Origin: a virus
Strand: one strand, 5' to 3'
IMG/VR virus record: IMGVR_UViG_3300044729_000326
Coordinates: 1-33,047 of that record
Length of the DNA stretch: 33,047 nt
Shown here piece after piece: positions 1 to 6,500 of this stretch. The notes below the pieces were generated by a model. The model did no database searches. It was given only the letters and a program-made list of their open reading frames with translations, and was not told where the DNA came from. Each line of letters starts with the position of its first letter. Position 1 is the stretch's first letter. Made by a program: the position numbers and the translations under genes.

Positions 1-12
1 GTCCGAATTACC
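1..12. repeat. Left terminal 12-nt repeat (candidate cos end)
   Basis: The first 12 bases (GTCCGAATTACC) are identical to the last 12 (33036-33047). Joined, the ends read GGGGT-CCGAATT-ACCCC, a partial dyad. Lambda-type GpA terminases cut staggered 12-nt cohesive ends just upstream of the small terminase gene, and here that gene starts 55 nt inside the right end. A filled-in cohesive end is therefore plausible. An assembler overlap on a circular genome is the alternative. Confidence 0.6.
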
Positions 13-69
13 CCCAGATGCGATACCTGTGGGAGGACCCGTAGCACTGTTGAACATCGTCAGCGTGGA

Positions 70-1011
70 TCATCGTATCGTCCCGCCGAAGTAGTCGCCG
101 ATGCCCGCAGCCATGAGCGCGTCAGTTTGCTGCGCGATCGTTCCTTGGCTCGTCGCATTTGCAATGCGAAACCCTCTGTCGAAGTAGTAGGCCAGCCAGT
201 CCTGCGATGCGTCCTTTACGATCTGATTGAACGGCAACCGTGCCTTATACTTTGGTGGGCTGCTCACATATAGGAACACGGGCCGCACCTTGCTGCCAGA
301 CCCAGTGCTCACCCGTTCATAGATGCCGGGCTTTAGGTGCCGATTCTTCTCACGCTTTGGGTACACGTTGAACATCGGATAGGCTACTCGCTTCTTCGCT
401 TTGCGAGGTGCGCTCGGTGTCTGCTGTCGGCGTTGCTCTTTGCGCTTGGACTCCTCCCGCTTCTTTATCGGGCTTGAGTCACTAGGTTTCGGAGTCTTGC
501 GCCGTGTCTTTCGTGTCTTGTTCGCTCGCTGGAACTCATCGCCTATTTGCAGTTGCGATAGCACGCGAGTGTAGTAACCCGCTGGCACATTGCCGAATGC
601 GTCCTTCGGTGCGAAGTTCGTCGGGATGGCGAAGTATCCTGGCGGCATCACGCCTTGATTAATCAACAGCCGCTCGAATGCTTTAGGTCTGCGTGGCCCA
701 CCCTGTACCTGTGCTCGAAGATACTGGTCTGCTGTGCCCTTCTTGGTGTTGGGTGACTCGCCGAAGTATCCGTCCTTCAGTTTAACGATGGCCGTTAAGT
801 CGCGCTTCGTCGCGGGCTTTACATAGGTGCCGTTCAGTGTGTACGGCTTTGGCCTATCAAATACCCGCTTCATCGTATCGACGATGTTCTTCTGCGCTTG
901 CTTGGCGGTCTGCGTCAGCGCGTATGCGGTAGCGAATGGGATCTGATCCTTTCGCAGCCCGGTGAGGTAGCGTTCGGCATCTCGTAGGTCGACGCGAACA
1001 TCTAACTGCAT
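70..1011 (-). CDS. Conserved phage protein, probable minor virion/tail protein
   Basis: This 313-residue protein matches, by eye, a common phage hypothetical family. Its N-terminal half carries an FATAYALTQTA segment, a VFDRPKPYTLNG motif and a PATKRDL motif. Residues about 160-225 form a very basic Lys/Arg-rich linker (KTRRKTPK, KKREESKRKEQRR) that looks inserted between two conserved parts. The C-terminal part (KARLPFNQIVKDA) resembles the ends of minor virion proteins that bind DNA or other structural proteins. It is the first gene after the Q-like gene and the last before the end junction, so on a circular genome it would head the late operon ahead of the terminases. The start is ATG at 1011. 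Exact function is unknown. Confidence 0.8.
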   Translation of the reverse strand: MQLDVRVDLRDAERYLTGLRKDQIPFATAYALTQTAKQAQKNIVDTMKRVFDRPKPYTLNGTYVKPATKRDLTAIVKLKDGYFGESPNTKKGTADQYLRAQVQGGPRRPKAFERLLINQGVMPPGYFAIPTNFAPKDAFGNVPAGYYTRVLSQLQIGDEFQRANKTRKTRRKTPKPSDSSPIKKREESKRKEQRRQQTPSAPRKAKKRVAYPMFNVYPKREKNRHLKPGIYERVSTGSGSKVRPVFLYVSSPPKYKARLPFNQIVKDASQDWLAYYFDRGFRIANATSQGTIAQQTDALMAAGIGDYFGGTIR

Positions 1012-1114
1012 AGGTGCCTCGGTGGTCGGCGTGTGGTCAAACTAACCTGTGAGCGTGTGCCGGTCGAGGCTGAAATCGTATCGAGGTGACGATCCCCAAT
1101 TGTACGCGCTTGTA
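1012..1114 (-). promoter_or_regulatory. Leader between Q-like gene and late genes, candidate late promoter region
   Basis: This 103-bp gap is one of the few non-coding stretches on the leftward strand. It follows the Q-like antiterminator directly and precedes gene 70-1011. In lambda-like phages the late promoter and Q-utilisation site sit in this position. On the minus strand a TACAAT hexamer (plus 1098-1103) could be a -10, but no good -35 lies at the right distance. Position, rather than sequence, supports the call. Confidence 0.35.
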
Positions 1115-1462
1115 TCATGTTTTCGGGGCGGCATCAAGTAGTAAATAAAAATTTACTTTTTCTTCCGCTGTCTTAACCCGGCGCATGAGGGTTCGGCGGC
1201 TCATGTAAAGCCTCGCAGCCTTAAACCAGAGCGGCGCAGAGGTGCAGTAGTAGATGACCAAGACCTGTCGCAACGGAGGCGAAACCTTGGCAACAGCCGC
1301 GTCTATCTCGGCGATGTCATCCGGTGCCGTGGATGCGTCGTGCGCTGCGCGTGCGCCCGAGTTAGCGAATACGAACGCCGAGGCCGATGGGTAGCCCGAC
1401 ACTGCACGCCCCCTCGACCATCTGCCCCACTGCGCCAGCCTAACTCGCGTCCACTCGATCAT
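1115..1462 (-). CDS. Q-like antiterminator / late gene regulator
   Basis: This is a 115-residue protein. Its C-terminal half has PPLRQVLVIYYC followed by KAARLYMSRRTLMRRVKTAEEKV. That combination is typical of phage antitermination Q-like proteins and related sigma-region-4-like regulators, where the last helix-turn-helix binds DNA. The start chosen is ATG 1462, which overlaps the stop of the nuclease gene as ATGA; the longer upstream reading frame is a shadow of that gene. It is the last gene of the early leftward operon and is followed by the 103-bp leader of the late genes, as expected for a late activator. Family assignment is from motif reading only; whether it acts by antitermination or promoter activation is not visible. 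Confidence 0.7.
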   Translation of the reverse strand: MIEWTRVRLAQWGRWSRGRAVSGYPSASAFVFANSGARAAHDASTAPDDIAEIDAAVAKVSPPLRQVLVIYYCTSAPLWFKAARLYMSRRTLMRRVKTAEEKVNFYLLLDAAPKT

Positions 1463-1800
1463 CGCGCACACTCCGGCTTTACTTTCGCGTCGTACCTTTC
1501 CATCAGATCCCGCACCGTTTGGTCGGCCTCGCGTGCCTCGATCCATTCGCCTCGTGGCTCCCAGACTGCCCGCGCTATCTGCTGGGTATCGGAGAGCCGG
1601 CCGCTCGCGCTCTTGATCTCTAGCCAACAGATAAAAAACACCCGCTCGCCGTTTTCTCCGGGTTGCGGTAGCGGCTTGATGGCGAGTTTGTCGGGGATGC
1701 CTAGGCCGGCTTTGGTGTAGTCGATGACGCTAAACCCCGCCGCCTTAACCGCTGCGGTGATCTCCGAATCGTTAAGGTCGCGGCGCATAGCGTACCTCAT
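1459..1800 (-). CDS. VRR-NUC-like PD-(D/E)XK nuclease
   Basis: This small nuclease has the core GIPDKLAI, then FFICWLEIKSASGRLSDTQQ. The Asp, the Glu-Ile-Lys triad and the downstream Gln match the VRR-NUC branch of the PD-(D/E)XK superfamily. Stand-alone phage members of 100-150 residues occur in replication/recombination modules and are thought to cut branched or replication DNA. ATG 1800 overlaps the stop of the upstream membrane peptide as ATGA and gives 113 residues. ATG 1788 has a better Shine-Dalgarno (GAGGT) and gives 109, so the start is not certain. The 3' end overlaps the Q-like gene by 4 nt. Confidence 0.78.
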   Translation of the reverse strand: MRYAMRRDLNDSEITAAVKAAGFSVIDYTKAGLGIPDKLAIKPLPQPGENGERVFFICWLEIKSASGRLSDTQQIARAVWEPRGEWIEAREADQTVRDLMERYDAKVKPECAR

Positions 1801-1919
1801 GACCGATCCAGTATCCGTAGCAACAGGTAAAGCAGGGCAGCGTCGAGCACTGCGCGGTCTACCCATATCGAGATGAGATAGCAGAGGCCGAATAGGGCGA
1901 GGGAAAATAGGATGTTCAT
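1797..1919 (-). CDS. Small single-pass membrane protein (40 aa)
   Basis: A 40-residue reading frame fills the gap between two operon genes. Its ATG lies 2 nt after the upstream stop and its TGA overlaps ATG 1800 of the nuclease gene. Residues 3-18 (ILFSLALFGLCYLISI) are a clear transmembrane segment, followed by a second hydrophobic stretch with basic residues. No homology is recognised. The exact fit between neighbours and the membrane-like composition support a real gene. Confidence 0.6.
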   Translation of the reverse strand: MNILFSLALFGLCYLISIWVDRAVLDAALLYLLLRILDRS

Positions 1920-1921
1920 GG

Positions 1922-2293
1922 CTACCAGTTTGCCGTCAGCCTGCCGATGTCCACTGCCTTGCATAACTCGACGATGATCGGTCGCACACGTCTACGCAAC
2001 AGTTTACTGGTCTTGCGTTGCGCGCGGCGCTTGTCTGCGTATCGCCAGTAGTATTCACGATGATACTCGGTGCGCTTCTTCGGCTTTGACCTCCACCCGT
2101 CTGGGTATCTCGCCCGGTCTACTGCATCGGACACAATTTGGATGAGTTCGACCGTGGTTTTAGATGTCGAGATCATCTGCTGTAGGTCTTGCATGGTATA
2201 GCCCGACCGCTTGGCGGCTTGCTTATGCCAAGAGTGGACTTTACCGCCCGTGTTTTCGACGCCGCAGACAGGGCAGTCCTTCCTAGCCTTCAT
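1922..2293 (-). CDS. Basic zinc-finger-like hypothetical protein
   Basis: This 123-residue protein is unidentified. The N-terminus has CPVC (residues 8-11) followed about ten residues later by HSWH, a possible Cys2-His2 zinc site. Residues 75-105 are strongly basic and aromatic (EYHREYYWRYADKRRAQRK), suggesting nucleic-acid binding. It sits in the early leftward operon between small proteins; its ATG overlaps the preceding stop as ATGA and its stop lies 2 nt before the next gene. A nuclease-associated or regulatory role is possible, but no HNH catalytic motif is visible. Confidence 0.7.
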   Translation of the reverse strand: MKARKDCPVCGVENTGGKVHSWHKQAAKRSGYTMQDLQQMISTSKTTVELIQIVSDAVDRARYPDGWRSKPKKRTEYHREYYWRYADKRRAQRKTSKLLRRRVRPIIVELCKAVDIGRLTANW

Positions 2294-2511
2294 ATAATCG
2301 ATTCTAAAGCCTTTTGAGGCGATTCAAACGTACCTAAGCAGTTAGGTATGCCTGTCTTCGTGTCGCGCCTAAAGCGCCACAGGACGAACTCTGCGCGGCC
2401 GTTAACAGATATGGGGCGAATGGCATACGTCCCGCAAGCGGACACAGCACCCCAGAATGGGTCGTCGTGCCATGTCAGCGGGCGAGGCAGCGGAAGTCCG
2501 GTCTGGTTCAT
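2290..2511 (-). CDS. Hypothetical early protein (73 aa)
   Basis: This short soluble protein begins MNQTGLPLPRPLTWHDDPFW and continues with alternating hydrophobic strands (YAIRPISVNG, FVLWRFRR), suggesting a small beta fold. No family is recognised. ATGA overlaps at both ends place it firmly in the operon, between the 67-residue and 123-residue proteins. Frames on the opposite strand here lack start signals and are shadows. Confidence 0.65.
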   Translation of the reverse strand: MNQTGLPLPRPLTWHDDPFWGAVSACGTYAIRPISVNGRAEFVLWRFRRDTKTGIPNCLGTFESPQKALESII

Positions 2512-2711
2512 TTGTCGCCCAGCGTATCTGTCCCGACCTCGCCGTGCTGGTCACGGTAATGCACCAGCCTTGCCCCAAACCTTTCTTGAAAGGTCTTGAG
2601 CAGGCTGTAGTCATCCGGGCCAAGTTCGGCCAGCATTCTCTTGGCTAGTTGCGTCCTCGCAACAGGTTGCGCCAAAACAACACCTTTAGTCTTTGCCGTC
2701 TTGTACTTCAT
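2508..2711 (-). CDS. Hypothetical early protein (67 aa)
   Basis: This is a small, mostly helical, charged protein starting MKYKTAKTKGVV, with LLKTFQERFGARLVHY in the middle. No domain is recognised. Its ATG (2709-2711) overlaps the stop of the short frame running through the GTCCG array, and its stop overlaps the next ATG, both as ATGA. It is the first clear gene downstream of the repeat array in the direction of transcription. Confidence 0.65.
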   Translation of the reverse strand: MKYKTAKTKGVVLAQPVARTQLAKRMLAELGPDDYSLLKTFQERFGARLVHYRDQHGEVGTDTLGDK

Positions 2712-2851
2712 GCCATCTCCCTATTGTCCGTTCCATGTCCGTGGGTCATGTCCGAATGTCCGAGTCCTAAAGGACTCTCGGACATTTTCGGACATATTTG
2801 ACCGTCCGAAACTGTCCGGTTCGGACGTTTTCGGACATTTTCGGACATCAT
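2708..2851 (-). CDS. Possible 47-aa micro-ORF spanning the GTCCG repeat array
   Basis: An open frame begins with tandem ATGs (2851 and 2848) that overlap the primase-helicase stop and ends in an ATGA overlap with the next gene. This is the same coupling used by real genes in this operon. Its product repeats short words (MSENVRKRPN, CPKMSESP) because the DNA is made of TGTCCGAAAA-like repeats. It may be a translated gene, or an open frame kept so that ribosomes traverse the array. The peptide resembles nothing known to me. Confidence 0.35.
   Translation of the reverse strand: MMSENVRKRPNRTVSDGQICPKMSESPLGLGHSDMTHGHGTDNREMA
2726..2846. repeat. Iteron-like array of 11 GTCCG/CGGAC motifs, partly at 10-bp spacing
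   Basis: Eleven copies of GTCCG or its complement CGGAC occur in 121 bp. On the plus strand GTCCG starts at 2726, 2737, 2750, 2758, 2804 and 2814. CGGAC starts at 2779, 2789, 2822, 2832 and 2842. Several neighbours lie exactly 10 bp apart (2779/2789, 2804/2814, 2822/2832/2842), one helical turn, and the best copies read TTTTCGGACA. The array lies just downstream of the primase-helicase gene. Phased iterons of this kind are typical replication-origin or operator elements. The role is inferred. Confidence 0.8.
2758..2783. other. Hairpin inside the GTCCG array
   Basis: GTCCGAGTCC and GGACTCTCGGAC are near-perfect inverted repeats around a TAAA loop, with a 2-nt bulge on one side. The arms contain GTCCG and CGGAC, so the stem is built from array motifs. 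It could be a cruciform or single-strand initiation signal at an origin. No long T-run follows on either strand, so a simple intrinsic terminator is less likely. Confidence 0.6.
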
Positions 2852-4902
2852 GGCTCACCCAGCATAGAGCCACCTATCGTGGACTTTAGGAAGGGTGAGA
2901 ACATCAACTTTTCGACCGCATCGTGGACAGACTGTCTCGACAGCCCGCACTCCCGACCGATCTGGCGTATCTCCTCGACCGTCCAAACCAATGGCGTCTC
3001 GGACTTCTTCTGCCGCTCACGCAAGGCCGACAGGATCGTCCTTTGAGCCTTGCCTTGGGGCGAGTGAGCCACAGCCGCCTTGCCCGGAGCATTGGTCTCT
3101 CTCATCACCAGCGACTTCACCGCCTCGCCATACCTATCCGCCCGGCCTAGGCTGACCTCGTGCGCCTCGAAAGCGAGAGTCTGCATACTGGCCGTGTCCT
3201 TGAACCGCTCCCGCGTCACAGTCACCACCATTGCCTGCGCGTCTGGACGCTCGACTATGTACTCGGAGTCTGGGTTAGCCATCAGCGCGGATGCCCCTCG
3301 CGGACGCTTCGCGTCACCGTGGCCCGAATGCGCTACGAGCAATACCGTGGCCGTGTATCGCTCACGCAGTCCGATGGTCAGTCTGGACAGATACTCGGCA
3401 ACCTCTTGGTTGCTGTTCTCGTCGAGCCCGGCGCTGAACTTGCTAAAGGTGTCCACGATCACTAACGCAGGCCGTATACCAGCCTCATCAATGGCCTGCT
3501 GAAGCATCAGCATCTCATCGTCGGCGTTTAGGTTGGCGACGGACTCAAGCGCCATCAGTTTCAGTTCGAAAAGGTCTCGCCCCTTGCCGTGTTCCTGCAT
3601 CCATGCCTCGACTCTGCGACCTAGGCCAGCGCCCTCGCCAGAGAGGATCACGACAGGGTTATCGGCCATCGCAATCCGCATGGCCCAGTCAAGCGCGATA
3701 AACGACTTGAACGAGGCACGCGGCCCCGCGAGCACCGCCAGCACATTGGCCTCGATGACGTTGTGGATCAGCCATGTGGCCTCTCGCCGCTCCGCCACGA
3801 TCTCATTGATGGCCCGAAGAACGAGCCGACGTGCTGACACTGCGTGTACGCCCTGCGATACGCCGCGCGCCACCTCCGGCTCGAGGCTGCGGATCATTCC
3901 TTGAGCCTCTGGGACATCGCTGTAATCCACGCCCGGCTCTTCGCGCTGTGGTGGCCCAAGCCGTACTGCCTCCGGCATGGACACAAACCCGCCAGCCTTT
4001 GCCGCAGCAAACAGGCTCCCAAGCGTCACACCTCCTGTTCGGTCGAGGTGGAACGACTGCCATCGGTACTCGATGTCGGCCCGGCCTGCGTAGTTCGCTG
4101 GCAACTCTCCGGTCACCCCACCGCTTGACCAGGCATCCCAGAGTTCTAGGCCGTCATCCGCTCCGCCGCTCGCGTGGTGCAACGCCATGCCGACCATCAG
4201 CCATGCGTCGTAACTGCTCGGGTCAATGTACGCCACCGCCTCGGTGATGCGCGGCAGATCGCGCTGGAAGTCTTGACTGGTGCCCGGCTTCGGCGGCAGT
4301 TTCTTCGCCACCTCTGCGGGTAGTTCCAAGTCCATCCGGCGCTCGTCTATCAGTCCGGCTGGCAGCGGCTGTAGATCGTTCGCTGGCCCTTGCTGCCCAA
4401 AGTGCAGCGGCCACCAGATGATGTAGCCACCCTCTGCGCGGATGTCGAGTCCTTCGCGCTTGACTTTCCCAAGAGTGACGGAAACCCCGCCGCGAATCTT
4501 TACGCCATGCGGCAGGCTGAACAGGTAATGCCGGCCGCCACTACCGCCGCCGGTCTGGTGAATCTTCGTGCTGACCAGTTGCTGCTGGTTCTCCATGATC
4601 CAATCCTGCGCGGCCGTGCCTGCCGATTTGTGGTCATAGTCCACCACGGCAAGGCTCGTGCGGCTCCCGGTCGGCACGCCCACAAGCGCATCGGGATGGT
4701 CTGACCACCATCTGCGAATCTGCTGTTCGTCCTGCGTGGCGTCCTTGAATCCGCTCTTGGTCAGCGGACTTTTGGCACGCTGCACTCGCCCCGTGGCGTC
4801 GGTTTCGTCGCGGCGGCGGCATGGAAAGACTGGATACCGCTTGGCGAGTTCTAGGACTTTCTCCACCGAGACAACTGCGGTGAGTTCAACTGGGTTGCTC
4901 AT
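2848..4902 (-). CDS. Primase-polymerase / RepA-type helicase
   Basis: This 684-residue protein joins a bifunctional primase-polymerase domain to a RecA-fold helicase. The N-terminal part has VVDYDHK (Asp88 and Asp90, probable metal ligands) and SGGRHYLF (His125), hallmarks of Prim-Pol. A middle PriCT-like region (about 210-300) follows. The C-terminal ATPase has Walker A GPRASFKS (393-400) and Walker B ALVIVDT (479-485), as in AAA_25/RepA helicases, and a final winged-helix-like segment (IRQIGRECGLSRQSVHDAV). It should prime and unwind phage DNA. ATG 4902 overlaps the upstream stop as ATGA and was preferred over an ATG three codons earlier. The GTCCG array follows immediately. Confidence 0.92.
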   Translation of the reverse strand: MSNPVELTAVVSVEKVLELAKRYPVFPCRRRDETDATGRVQRAKSPLTKSGFKDATQDEQQIRRWWSDHPDALVGVPTGSRTSLAVVDYDHKSAGTAAQDWIMENQQQLVSTKIHQTGGGSGGRHYLFSLPHGVKIRGGVSVTLGKVKREGLDIRAEGGYIIWWPLHFGQQGPANDLQPLPAGLIDERRMDLELPAEVAKKLPPKPGTSQDFQRDLPRITEAVAYIDPSSYDAWLMVGMALHHASGGADDGLELWDAWSSGGVTGELPANYAGRADIEYRWQSFHLDRTGGVTLGSLFAAAKAGGFVSMPEAVRLGPPQREEPGVDYSDVPEAQGMIRSLEPEVARGVSQGVHAVSARRLVLRAINEIVAERREATWLIHNVIEANVLAVLAGPRASFKSFIALDWAMRIAMADNPVVILSGEGAGLGRRVEAWMQEHGKGRDLFELKLMALESVANLNADDEMLMLQQAIDEAGIRPALVIVDTFSKFSAGLDENSNQEVAEYLSRLTIGLRERYTATVLLVAHSGHGDAKRPRGASALMANPDSEYIVERPDAQAMVVTVTRERFKDTASMQTLAFEAHEVSLGRADRYGEAVKSLVMRETNAPGKAAVAHSPQGKAQRTILSALRERQKKSETPLVWTVEEIRQIGRECGLSRQSVHDAVEKLMFSPFLKSTIGGSMLGEP

Positions 4903-5711
4903 ACTCCACACATTCCTTCACATTCGTTGTTGAACATATCAACCTGTCCGTGATCGGCGGCGGTGGACAAATCCACTTGGTCAAGCGGAACGCGGTCGCG
5001 GTGCATGAATTGTTCTGACTGAAAGTTTCCACGAGGTTTGCGAATTAACTTGTCAATCATCACGGCATCTGCCCATGCTTCAGCATCAGATTTTATTGAT
5101 CGCCATTCGTCGTTATTGTGGAACGGACAACCAATGCAACTGGACTTTGGCGGTAATGGGTAACCTTTACGCTCCATCCACGCCAAGCAATCGTGCCGCG
5201 CCATGCCTTTGTCAATTAAAGGCCATGTATGCACAAGCCACGCTTGCCACGATGGCTTCATTCTAAAAATTTCATCCATTGAAATGCCCATGTACAACTG
5301 GCAAGCGTCTTTTGGTATTCGCTGCCGAAATTTGTACCCAAGCAATTCGCGCAGTTTCTTATGCACGGGTTTAATCTTGTATTCGCTTGTGCATTGCCGC
5401 TTGTTCATGGCGGTTTCGCCATTCGGTTTAAGCAAATGCCACGGTACAGACATGAACGATTGCCCTGTTGAATTTGTGCCAGAAATGATGTCATCGCGAA
5501 TGCTGCCTTGCGTTACCCGATAAATCGGGAACGGGCGCGGACATCTCTGGATTTCAAAATCTAGCCAATCAAGCCATTCGTAGACCTTGCGCGGCTCCCA
5601 TCCAGTATCCGCAAAAATCGCCGCCTCAACGGGTTCCAATTCGCCGTGGGCAATCATCAATGCCAGCGTGCTGCTTTGGACGCCAGCGCCTAATGAAAGG
5701 AAACGTTTCAT
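4899..5711 (-). CDS. PAPS reductase-like PP-loop ATPase
   Basis: This 270-residue protein belongs to the adenine-nucleotide alpha-hydrolase / PAPS reductase-like superfamily. The PP-loop is SLGAGVQSS (6-14) and FADTGWEP (33-40) is the usual second motif. KRQCTSEYKIKP (104-115) and a CIGC pair (192-195) resemble the cysteine and basic positions of PAPS-reductase and DndC-like proteins. Family members adenylate a substrate or transfer or reduce sulfur; the phage versions are mostly uncharacterised. It sits between the repressor and primase genes with ATGA overlaps on both sides, which argues for a role in DNA metabolism or modification rather than sulfate assimilation. Its codons look more AT-rich than its neighbours, suggesting separate acquisition. 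Confidence 0.85.
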   Translation of the reverse strand: MKRFLSLGAGVQSSTLALMIAHGELEPVEAAIFADTGWEPRKVYEWLDWLDFEIQRCPRPFPIYRVTQGSIRDDIISGTNSTGQSFMSVPWHLLKPNGETAMNKRQCTSEYKIKPVHKKLRELLGYKFRQRIPKDACQLYMGISMDEIFRMKPSWQAWLVHTWPLIDKGMARHDCLAWMERKGYPLPPKSSCIGCPFHNNDEWRSIKSDAEAWADAVMIDKLIRKPRGNFQSEQFMHRDRVPLDQVDLSTAADHGQVDMFNNECEGMCGV

Positions 5712-5920
5712 AGGTACATATCCGGCCGCAAAGCCTTCCTAGATACCCCAGTCGCAGCCTCAACCGCAAGCACGCGCAGAGGTGGCACCACGCCGCTGGC
5801 GCACCATTTCTGCACGGCCTGCGGCCTTACACCAAGGATGCGAGCCAGTGCTGACTGACCGCCCGCCTTGTCCACTGCGCGGATAATCGCCGCCGCGCGC
5901 GGCTTCTTTGCTTTAGCCAT
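5708..5920 (-). CDS. YdaS/Cro-like repressor
   Basis: This 70-residue DNA-binding protein has a helix-turn-helix, GGQSALARILGVRPQAVQKWCASG, in the style of YdaS/Cro antirepressor-like proteins. A short tail ends RKALRPDMYL. The gene faces the rightward early arm across a 124-bp control region, the usual arrangement for a Cro or repressor. ATG 5920 begins MAKAKKPRAA; a longer in-frame extension to 6100 would run through the operators and is rejected. No Shine-Dalgarno precedes ATG 5920, so the mRNA may be leaderless or nearly so. It is the only repressor-like gene seen. Confidence 0.82.
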   Translation of the reverse strand: MAKAKKPRAAAIIRAVDKAGGQSALARILGVRPQAVQKWCASGVVPPLRVLAVEAATGVSRKALRPDMYL

Positions 5921-6044
5921 GATGCGACTGTATACGGTCTGAAAAATATTTACAACTAGGGGTTGCAAAGACGGTTGTAACGTGTATGATGGCTTCCATG
6001 GACGGCGCGGTGCCGGGCCAGAAGCGATAGAAGGAGCGAAGAAG
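5921..6044. promoter_or_regulatory. Divergent early control region with operator repeats
   Basis: TTACAAC (5950-5956), GTTGCAA (5962-5968) and GTTGTAA (5974-5980) are three copies of one half-site. The first is inverted relative to the last two, which start 12 bp apart. They overlap a rightward promoter: -35 TTGCAA (5963-5968), 16-bp spacer, -10 TATGAT (5985-5990). A weaker leftward promoter can be drawn with -35 TTGTAA (complement of 5950-5955), a 15-bp spacer and -10 TATACA (complement of 5929-5934), which would start RNA almost at the repressor ATG. The sites are probably bound by the YdaS-like protein. Confidence 0.65.
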
Positions 6045-6293
6045 ATGTCAAACAAAGTTAACGCAACCGAAATTAGAGAAATTCGTTGTTTTGGTTGCAC
6101 GGTTGCTCAAATGCGCGAGACTATAGAGCAGAGCCTAACCTTCCGATTCAGCGGTCCGGCGATGATGGCGATGTCGCTGATGTCAGACGCGCAAGAACAA
6201 ATTGGCGGCCAGCACGGTGATCCGCGTCAAACGCTCAATAGAGCGAAGTGGATTCTCTCTACTTACTGCATGAACAACGAGGTGGCGGCATAA
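6045..6293 (+). CDS. Conserved small early protein (82 aa)
   Basis: This is the first gene of the rightward arm. ATG 6045 has a strong Shine-Dalgarno (AAGGAG, 6031-6036, 8 nt away), which decides the start over the longer open frame from 5982. The 82-residue protein reads VAQMRETIEQSLTFRFSGPAMMAMSLMSDAQEQI and then NRAKWILSTYCM. It is a mostly helical protein of a type I recognise loosely from Gram-negative phages, without known function. Its leading place after the operator suggests very early expression under the YdaS-like repressor. Confidence 0.75.
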   Translation: MSNKVNATEIREIRCFGCTVAQMRETIEQSLTFRFSGPAMMAMSLMSDAQEQIGGQHGDPRQTLNRAKWILSTYCMNNEVAA

Positions 6294-6315
6294 GCCGCCC
6301 CTCTCGGAGCAAACC

Positions 6316-6432
6316 ATGTCAGATTTCTTCCTCACCGCAGCAACCCCAGCCGAATGGTTCATGCTGTGCAAGTTCCTCGTCATCTTCGCAGTGCTTCTTA
6401 TTGCCTACGCATGGATCACCGGCGAGTGGTAA
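6316..6432 (+). CDS. Small single-pass membrane protein (38 aa)
   Basis: A 38-residue frame follows the first rightward gene by 22 nt, with a CGGAG Shine-Dalgarno at 6305-6309. After a short polar start (MSDFFLTAATPAEW) comes a clear transmembrane helix, FMLCKFLVIFAVLLIAYAW, and the protein ends ITGEW. Small early membrane peptides in phages sometimes affect superinfection or host functions, but nothing specific is visible here. Confidence 0.65.
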   Translation: MSDFFLTAATPAEWFMLCKFLVIFAVLLIAYAWITGEW

Positions 6433-6449
6433 CAATTGGATGATGGTCA

Positions 6450-6479
6450 GCCACCCCATCCCAAACTAAATTTGGTGGC
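6450..6479 (+). other. Hairpin upstream of the SSB-like gene
   Basis: CCAAA (6461-6465) pairs with TTTGG (6471-6475) around CTAAA, and GCCA (6450-6453) extends the stem with TGGC (6476-6479) across a 7-nt bulge. It lies about 10 nt before the Shine-Dalgarno of the next gene and has no T-run. It may shape translation or protect the RNA, or be chance. Confidence 0.3.
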
Positions 6480-6500
6480 CGTAAAAATGGAGAAGTGAAA

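Noticed and set aside
1-12. GTCCGAA in the terminal repeat as a further copy of the iteron
   Set aside because: A single 7-base match outside the array is easily chance; no phased neighbours occur there.
1140-1157. AT-rich hairpin AGTAAAT-AAAA-ATTTACT followed by T-run on the plus strand
   Set aside because: It looks like a weak terminator, but it lies inside the Q-like coding sequence and no plus-strand gene precedes it; the stem is only A/T-rich.
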